A stretch of 9,373 nucleotides of DNA from an uncultured Flavobacteriales bacterium (GTDB lineage Bacteria; Bacteroidota; Bacteroidia; Palsa-965). A model generated the notes under the pieces. It was not told the DNA's origin and searched no databases. It worked only from the letters and a program-made list of their open reading frames with translations. The position numbers and the translations under genes were made by a program. Where the stretch lies: assembly GCA_946478675.1 (NCBI GenBank), contig CAMLEF010000172.1, positions 1 through 9,373 on the forward strand, written 5' to 3'. Shown here piece by piece: positions 4,868-9,373 of this stretch (positions are counted from its first letter, which is position 1; each line of letters starts with the position of its first letter).

Positions 4868-5461
4868 TTATTGCACGATCATCTGCTTGCAGTAAAACTG
4901 TTGATCGGAACAACCGACGATCGTGTACGTGCCGCTGTTGAGCGTCGGGTCGCCGTCTTTGCATTGCATCGGGTTGCCGCTGGTTTCCACTTCGACTTTC
5001 GAATAGAATTCTTCGCCGGCAGCGTTGCGCACGACTACGAGCACTTCCTGTTCAGGCGTAAGAGTTGCAGGATATTCCGATGCGACAGGAGAAACCGCTT
5101 CACCATTCTCATTGTATTTCACCGGCACCACGTTCGAATACGAAACCGCGCCGCTCGCATCCGTCAGGCGAAGGCGATAGTAGGAGAGACCTGCGTAAGG
5201 TTGAAAATCCGTTTCGAGAAATTCAGTGATGTTCTGCGTGCCCTGTACTTCGCCGAACGAAACGTAATCGTTACCGTTCTTCGATTTCTCGAGCTGGTAG
5301 GAAAGCACGCCGGCTTTGTCGGGATTCCACGAAAGCAAAACCTGTTGTCCGCGCGGAATAGCGTTGAAAGACGTGAGCGCAAGCTGCGAAGAAGTCGACT
5401 GGGCAAATACGGGTAGCGCCAGTGTTCCGGCAAGCGCCAGGGTGAAGAGGAAACGGGTCAT
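4868..5461 (-). CDS. Secreted FN3-like protein with T9SS-type C-terminal sorting domain
   Basis: This is a 197-residue exported protein. The signal peptide is MTRFLFTLALAGTLALPVFA, with probable cleavage after A20. An FN3-like beta domain (about 28-116) has the VLLSWNP, YQLEKSKNG and YYRLRLTDASGAVSYSNV blocks. The C-terminal part (about 128-197), with YPATLTPEQEVLVVVRNAAG, EEFYSKVEVE, SGTYTIV and a final KQMIVQ, follows the pattern of type IX secretion sorting domains, although the usual YPNP is YPAT. Three Cys (167, 184, 191) in the tail are unusual for this domain. It is probably surface-attached or released; no enzyme motif is present. The ATG at 5461 is chosen over an in-frame ATG at 5533 because the longer frame would run through the promoter and hide the signal peptide. 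It has its own promoter and terminator, so it is monocistronic. Confidence 0.8.
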   Translation of the reverse strand: MTRFLFTLALAGTLALPVFAQSTSSQLALTSFNAIPRGQQVLLSWNPDKAGVLSYQLEKSKNGNDYVSFGEVQGTQNITEFLETDFQPYAGLSYYRLRLTDASGAVSYSNVVPVKYNENGEAVSPVASEYPATLTPEQEVLVVVRNAAGEEFYSKVEVETSGNPMQCKDGDPTLNSGTYTIVGCSDQQFYCKQMIVQ

Positions 5462-5487
5462 GGGTGGTGATTTGGTGTTGGACTTAA

Positions 5488-5518
5488 CAAATATAACATT
5501 CTGGTATTCATAGGCAAA
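5488..5518 (-). promoter_or_regulatory. Promoter of the FN3 protein gene
   Basis: On the minus strand, TTTG (5518-5515), a 19-nt spacer and TATATTTG (5495-5488) give an exact match to the Bacteroidota consensus. Transcription starts near 5481, leaving about 20 nt of leader before the ATG at 5461. Confidence 0.8.
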
Positions 5519-5611
5519 CGCGGCCAAAACCATTTTTTAACACAACTGTTAACACCATTTGAAATCCGCGGTTTTGCTGGGGAAATGCCGGTTTTTGTGA
5601 CTGCGCAGACG

Positions 5612-5619
5612 TACCTTTG
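5612..5619 (+). promoter_or_regulatory. -7 box of the endonuclease-family gene
   Basis: TACCTTTG matches TAnnTTTG exactly and ends 4 nt before the ATG at 5624, which implies a nearly leaderless mRNA. The upstream TTTG (5594-5597) is only 14 nt away, shorter than usual, so the -33 element is unclear. Confidence 0.5.
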
Positions 5620-5623
5620 CGGC

Positions 5624-6643
5624 ATGAAAATCTACCGTTTCGTTCCCCCGTTTTTCGCCCTTTTCCTCTTCGCCCTTTTCCTGCAGGCCCGCAAGCCGGT
5701 AACGCCGCCGAACGCGTGCATCGCTTTCTGGAACGTTGAAAATCTCTTCGACACGATCAACGATCCAAACATCAACGACGAAGAATTTTTGCCCGGCGGA
5801 AAAAATAAGTGGACGTCGGAACGCTACAATACGAAGTTGCAGCATCTCTCGAAAGTCATCCTCGCGATGAACAACGGCAACGGCCCCGATATTCTCGGCG
5901 TTTCCGAAATTGAAAACGAACGCGTGCTGAAAGATCTCATCGCGCAGCCCGGCCTGAAAGAAAAAGATTACGGCATCGTGCATTACGATTCGCCTGACAA
6001 GCGCGGCATCGACGTCGGATTTTTCTACAAGAAGAAATCGTTCCGCGTGCTGCAGTCGAAAACGTTTGCCGTGTCCGTCGAGAAAGATTCGTTCTACACG
6101 CGCGACATTCTCTTCGTGAAAGGCATCCTCAACAAAAAAGACACCGTCGGCATTTTCGTGAACCACTGGCCTTCGCGCCGCGGCGGACAGGAAGCGAGCG
6201 AGAGCCGTCGCATGCATGCCGCGCAGGTGCTGATGAACGCGCGCGACAGCATCCTGAAATTAAATCCCGGAATGGAGCTGCTCGCGATGGGCGATTTCAA
6301 CGACGAGCCGACGAACAACAGCATTCAAAGCCTTTCGTACAAAGAAGGAAACGCCGTAAACGGATTCGTCGATCTCATGGATTCGCTGAAAGCGGTCGGC
6401 GATGGTTCTTATCATTACAAGAAAGAAAAAGATCTCATCGACCAGTTCCTCGTCACGCACAGCTTCCAGGCGAAGAAAACGTACTACGTTGGCAGCGCGC
6501 ACATCCTCAAACTCGATTATGCCACCGGCGTCAATTACAAAGACGACGCTCCCGGTCCGCTGCACACCTACGCAGGTTCGCGTTACATCGGCGGCTACAG
6601 CGATCACTACCCGATCTACGTCGATATTTACTGGGCGAATTAA
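5624..6643 (+). CDS. Secreted endonuclease/exonuclease/phosphatase-family protein
   Basis: This is a 339-residue protein with a hydrophobic export signal (about 4-23, FVPPFFALFLFALFLQA) followed by a complete EEP domain, the fold of DNase I, AP endonucleases and phosphoinositide phosphatases. The conserved blocks are WNVENLFD (N37, E39), the metal-binding E95 in LGVSEIEN, KRGIDVGFFYKK, NHWPSRRGG (catalytic H181), AMGDFND (D224, N226) and YSDHYPI (D327, H328). All expected catalytic residues are present, so it should be an active Mg2+-dependent phosphodiesterase outside the cytoplasm, perhaps scavenging nucleic acid. The true substrate is unknown. I start at ATG 5624, not the in-frame ATG at 5585, because the -7 box lies inside the longer form and the signal peptide begins at 5624. 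It is divergent from the FN3 gene. Confidence 0.9.
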   Translation: MKIYRFVPPFFALFLFALFLQARKPVTPPNACIAFWNVENLFDTINDPNINDEEFLPGGKNKWTSERYNTKLQHLSKVILAMNNGNGPDILGVSEIENERVLKDLIAQPGLKEKDYGIVHYDSPDKRGIDVGFFYKKKSFRVLQSKTFAVSVEKDSFYTRDILFVKGILNKKDTVGIFVNHWPSRRGGQEASESRRMHAAQVLMNARDSILKLNPGMELLAMGDFNDEPTNNSIQSLSYKEGNAVNGFVDLMDSLKAVGDGSYHYKKEKDLIDQFLVTHSFQAKKTYYVGSAHILKLDYATGVNYKDDAPGPLHTYAGSRYIGGYSDHYPIYVDIYWAN

Positions 6644-6661
6644 AGTCGCAGGTTTTTCCTG

Positions 6662-6727
6662 TTGTTCGAGCGAAGTCGAGAACCTTTTTCATTCCAATGC
6701 GAAAGGTTCTCGACTCCGCTCGAACAA
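6662..6727. repeat. 26-bp inverted repeat (REP-like hairpin)
   Basis: The arms 6662-6687 and 6702-6727 are complementary at 25 of 26 positions, with a 14-nt loop. The core GTTCGAGCGAAGTCGAGAAC resembles intergenic palindromes I recall as scattered through Bacteroidota genomes. It lies 18 nt after the stop of the endonuclease-family gene and could protect or end its mRNA. No T-tract follows on either strand. Confidence 0.75.
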
Positions 6728-6787
6728 GCGAGAGCAACAGCGCATTCCTCAGGGATTCCGCTTTATCGATTCGTATATTCGTAGCCA

Positions 6788-6819
6788 TTCGTAATTCGCA
6801 CCCTTCGTAATTCGCACCC
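6788..6819 (+). repeat. Tandem 16-bp repeat next to the helicase start
   Basis: Two perfect copies of TTCGTAATTCGCACCC (6788-6803 and 6804-6819) follow degenerate TTCGTA units from about 6770 (TTCGTATATTCGTAGCCA). The block ends one base before the helicase's TTG start. Similar TTCGTA-rich strings are, as I recall, common between genes in this phylum. Confidence 0.7.
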
Positions 6820-6820
6820 T

Positions 6821-8749
6821 TTGTCAGCACGCGCCCAGTTAAAAAAGCTCATCGATCTTCTCGCGATCGAGAAAGAAGAAGATTACCGCCAGTATGTCGA
6901 GCAGTTTGTCCGCGCTTCCATCAACGAACGACGGAAGAACGGCGTGACCTGGTATCCCATCAAGATTAATTCCGAAGAGCTCGGTCCCGGCGATAATCTC
7001 ATCGTCGAAGTGGAACGCACACAAGGGCTCAACGAGCTGCACCAGTTCGGCGGCGGAAAAGTTGTTGAAGTGTTCAGCAACAACGGTGATCCCGGCAGTG
7101 AGAGCTGGAAATTTTCCGGCACGATCAAAAACGTGTGGGGCAACCGCATGCGCATTTCGTTCAATACGGATGAGATGCCGGGCTGGGTCGACCGCGGTAA
7201 GCTCGGGCTGAATTTGTTGTTCGACGAGAACAGCTATCGCGAGATGCTCATCGCCTTGCAGAAAGTGATCGATGCGGAGAAAGGCCGTCTCGCGGAATTG
7301 CGCGAAGTGCTCTACGGTGAAAAGCCGGCGCGTTTCGGCAAGATCGACAACAACCTGCAGCTGCCGGGCCTGAACGAATCGCAGAATGAAGCGGTGCGTT
7401 TGATTGCAGCGGCGGAAGATGTGGCGCTCGTACACGGTCCTCCGGGCACCGGAAAAACCACGACGTTCATCCAGGCGATCCGCCATGTGTTGCAGGAAGA
7501 GAAGCAAGTGCTCGTGTGCAGCCCCAGCAACGTGGCCGTCGATCTGCTGACGGAGCGGCTCGTGCGGCAGGGCGTGTCAGTGCTGCGTTTGGGAAATCCT
7601 GCGCGTGTTTCGGAAGAGGTGATGAACAACACGCTCGACGTGCGCATGATGAACCACGACGGTTACAAGGAGCTGAAAGAATACCGTCGCCGTGCGGAAG
7701 AGTTTTTTGCGCTGGCGAAAAAATACAAACGTAACTTCGGCGCTTCCGAACGCGAGCAGCGAAACTTACTCTTCAACGAAGCGCGACAACTGCTGAAAGA
7801 CGCGACGCAGCTCGAAGATTATATCCTCTGGGAGCAATTCGAAAATTCGCAGGTGATCGCGTGCACACCGGTGGTTTCTTCCGGGAAGCTCATGCGCGAT
7901 AAACGTTTCCGCACCGTGTTCATCGACGAAGCGGCGCAGGCCCTCGAACCGATGAGCTGGATCCCGATCTCAAGAGCGGAACGCGTCATCTTCGCCGGCG
8001 ACCATTTTCAATTGCCGCCTACGGTGAAATCGAAAAAAGCAGAAGAAGGCGGATTGAAATACACGCTGTTCGAGCGCGTCGTGCAGACACAGCCGAAAAC
8101 CACCGCGATGCTGCGCACGCAATACCGCATGCACGAGCAGATCATGCAGTTCTCGAACAAAATGTTTTACGGCGGAAAGCTGGAAGCGGATGAATCTGTG
8201 AAAGAGAACCTGCTCAGCTACGACGTTGCGGAAGAGCTGCTGCATCGCCCGATGGAATTCATCGACACGGCCGGCTGCGGATTTGCCGAAGAGCAGAATC
8301 CCGAAACGCTCAGCATTTCCAATAAAGAAGAAGCGGAGTTGCTGCTGAAGCATCTCGGAAATGTATTGCAGCAATACGGCAACCGCAAGCCGCTGACGAT
8401 CGGCATCATCGCGCCTTACCGGCAGCAGATGGAATACCTCGCGCAGCAGCTGGAAGAGCAACCGTATTACAAAGATTCGCCGCACCGTTTCTCCGTGCGC
8501 ACCGTCGACGGCTTCCAGGGGCAGGAGCGCGACATCATCTGCATCAGCCTCGTGCGTTCGAACGACAACGGCGAGATCGGTTTCCTTTCCGACACGCGCC
8601 GCATGAACGTGGCGCTGACGCGCGCGAAGAAAAAGCTGCTGGTGTTCGGCGATAGCGCGACGCTGGCGAACCATTCGTTTTACAAGGCGTTTTTGGATTA
8701 CGTGGAAGAAACGGGTGCGTATAAGAGCGCGTGGGAATTCATGAGCTGA
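6821..8749 (+). CDS. UPF1/IGHMBP2-like superfamily 1 DNA/RNA helicase
   Basis: This 642-residue protein has all helicase motifs: Walker A GPPGTGKT (206-213), Walker B DEAAQ (369-373), motif III GDHFQLPP (393-400), LRTQYRMHE (431-439), the VDGFQGQERD block (562-571) and VALTRAKKKL (597-606) with the arginine finger. The N-terminal 180 residues (an LKKLIDLLAIEKEED helix, then a beta-rich region) match the 1B-type domain of the UPF1/SMUBP-2 group. It should translocate on single-stranded nucleic acid using ATP; the cellular role in bacteria is unclear. No ATG exists between the upstream in-frame stop (6782-6784) and residue 110, so TTG 6821 is the best start. No SD or good promoter is seen, and a repeat block abuts the start. 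The two conserved domains look intact. Confidence 0.92.
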   Translation: MSARAQLKKLIDLLAIEKEEDYRQYVEQFVRASINERRKNGVTWYPIKINSEELGPGDNLIVEVERTQGLNELHQFGGGKVVEVFSNNGDPGSESWKFSGTIKNVWGNRMRISFNTDEMPGWVDRGKLGLNLLFDENSYREMLIALQKVIDAEKGRLAELREVLYGEKPARFGKIDNNLQLPGLNESQNEAVRLIAAAEDVALVHGPPGTGKTTTFIQAIRHVLQEEKQVLVCSPSNVAVDLLTERLVRQGVSVLRLGNPARVSEEVMNNTLDVRMMNHDGYKELKEYRRRAEEFFALAKKYKRNFGASEREQRNLLFNEARQLLKDATQLEDYILWEQFENSQVIACTPVVSSGKLMRDKRFRTVFIDEAAQALEPMSWIPISRAERVIFAGDHFQLPPTVKSKKAEEGGLKYTLFERVVQTQPKTTAMLRTQYRMHEQIMQFSNKMFYGGKLEADESVKENLLSYDVAEELLHRPMEFIDTAGCGFAEEQNPETLSISNKEEAELLLKHLGNVLQQYGNRKPLTIGIIAPYRQQMEYLAQQLEEQPYYKDSPHRFSVRTVDGFQGQERDIICISLVRSNDNGEIGFLSDTRRMNVALTRAKKKLLVFGDSATLANHSFYKAFLDYVEETGAYKSAWEFMS

Positions 8750-8756
8750 AAGTATC

Positions 8757-8803
8757 TTTTTCATGCGGGTTGCATTATAGAGCAAAAGGATCCGCATGAA
8801 AAA
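8757..8803 (+). promoter_or_regulatory. Hairpin covering the OmpA-gene start codon
   Basis: TTTTTCATGCGG (8757-8768) and CCGCATGAAAAA (8792-8803) form a perfect 12-bp inverted repeat around a 23-nt loop, with an inner TTGC/GCAA stem. The ATG (8796-8798) lies in the right arm, and an SD-like AAAGGA lies in the loop. If folded in the mRNA it would sequester the start codon. It is not a terminator, since no T-tract follows. Confidence 0.6.
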
Positions 8804-9373
8804 CGCAAGCCGAATGTTGTGCCTGGTAGCTGTTATGATCTGGACAGGCCTTGCCGCACAGCAGACCAAAAAACTGGTCATTCACTTTGATTCCGATTCG
8901 TACGAGCTCTCAGCGCAGGCGAAACACAGCATCGATTCCCTGCTTTCCGCGACCGGTTATTCGCCGGCCAACTGCAAAATTTCCATTGTAGGTTTCACCG
9001 ACAGCATCGGCAGCATGCAGTACAACGAGCAGCTGTCGCTCAACCGCTCGAATGCTACCGCAGAGTATTTCCGTTCCCGCGGATTCAATCGCACGAGCTG
9101 CGCCGGCAAATCCGAACACGATGCAATCGCCGACAACGTCACGGAAAAAGGCAAATCGCTCAATCGCCGCGTGGAAATTACGTTCACGCCGGAGCCGGTA
9201 AAGATCAACAGCATCGGGGCGATCAAACCGGAAGAAGAACATTTTACCGTCAATGCGGAAGAAGGAGCGATGCTGCCGCAGTCGTCCGGCACGGTGATCA
9301 GCATTCCGCCCGATGCGTTCGTCGACAAAAACGGCAACGTGGTGAAAGGCGCAGTAGAAGTGGCTTACCGCGA
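8796..9373 (+). CDS. OmpA-domain outer-membrane protein, N-terminal 192 residues (runs off the window)
   Basis: A signal peptide (MKNASRMLCLVAVMIWTGLA) leads into an OmpA-like domain (about 26-131): LVIHFDSDSYELS, then GFTDSIGS with the peptidoglycan-contacting D69, NEQLSLNRSNA and the closing NRRVEITF (R125). This domain normally grips diaminopimelate in peptidoglycan. Here it comes first, not last, and is followed by a second region (from about 148, FTVNAEEGAMLPQSSGTVIS, then IPPDAFVDKNGNVVKGAVEV) that resembles beta domains found in many Bacteroidota surface proteins. The frame is still open at the window end. An ATG at codon 7 (8814) is a possible alternative start. It is 46 nt downstream of the helicase stop. 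An SD-like AAAGGA lies 5 nt before the ATG, inside the hairpin loop. Confidence 0.85.
   Translation, partial: MKNASRMLCLVAVMIWTGLAAQQTKKLVIHFDSDSYELSAQAKHSIDSLLSATGYSPANCKISIVGFTDSIGSMQYNEQLSLNRSNATAEYFRSRGFNRTSCAGKSEHDAIADNVTEKGKSLNRRVEITFTPEPVKINSIGAIKPEEEHFTVNAEEGAMLPQSSGTVISIPPDAFVDKNGNVVKGAVEVAYR

Noticed and set aside
5549..6217. 222-residue minus-strand frame opposite the endonuclease-family gene; a similar one at 6839-7507
   Set aside because: Both mirror well-supported coding regions and have no domain, promoter or signal of their own.
7970..8881. A 303-residue open frame on the minus strand opposite the helicase
   Set aside because: It is antisense to helicase motifs, of low-complexity composition (many Arg, His, Phe, Leu), and extends into the OmpA gene start; it is a by-product of codon bias.
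1..9373. tRNA, rRNA, CRISPR array, insertion sequence or integrase
   Set aside because: No cloverleaf, regularly spaced repeat array, transposase or recombinase motif was found on either strand by reading.

Overview
The window looks like chromosomal DNA from a member of the Bacteroidota, most likely near Chitinophagales/Sphingobacteriales (tentative). The evidence is the promoter grammar: several genes carry the TTG/TTTG-N19-21-TAnnTTTG element of this phylum. The gene content agrees: a LytS/LytTR two-component pair with a LiaF-like protein, an FN3 protein with a type IX secretion (T9SS)-like tail, and an OmpA-domain protein. Most large genes lack Shine-Dalgarno (SD) sequences, as is usual in the phylum.

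Layout. Positions 1-3350 are all on the minus strand. A four-gene unit is transcribed leftward in the order LiaF-like membrane protein, DUF4288 protein, LytS-type histidine kinase, LytTR response regulator. The start of a MATE efflux pump follows, under its own promoter. The operon promoter has two 9-bp LytTR-like half-sites separated by exactly 12 bp. The MATE promoter has one of these half-sites at exactly the same distance from its -7 box. I infer that the regulator controls its own operon and the pump, forming an envelope-stress or drug-response module. tadA (tRNA adenosine deaminase, minus) lies just upstream of the operon promoter.

Positions 3833-4790 (minus) contain no conventional gene but are densely organised. 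There is a strong promoter (TTGACA-N18-TATATTTG), an RNA of about 160 nt ending in a 10-bp-stem terminator, a second terminator, and six candidate small ORFs of 23-45 codons. Two of these encode a hydrophobic segment with a cationic tail, and two have near-perfect SD sequences, which is unusual for this phylum. This is the best candidate here for something undescribed, possibly a small-RNA/small-protein locus.

The rest of the window holds a secreted FN3 protein (minus) with a clear promoter and terminator, and divergent from it a signal-peptide-bearing endonuclease/exonuclease/phosphatase-family protein (plus). Next come a 26-bp inverted repeat, a tandem repeat, and a UPF1/IGHMBP2-like superfamily 1 helicase that appears to start at TTG. 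The window ends inside an OmpA-domain protein whose start codon sits in a 12-bp perfect inverted repeat.
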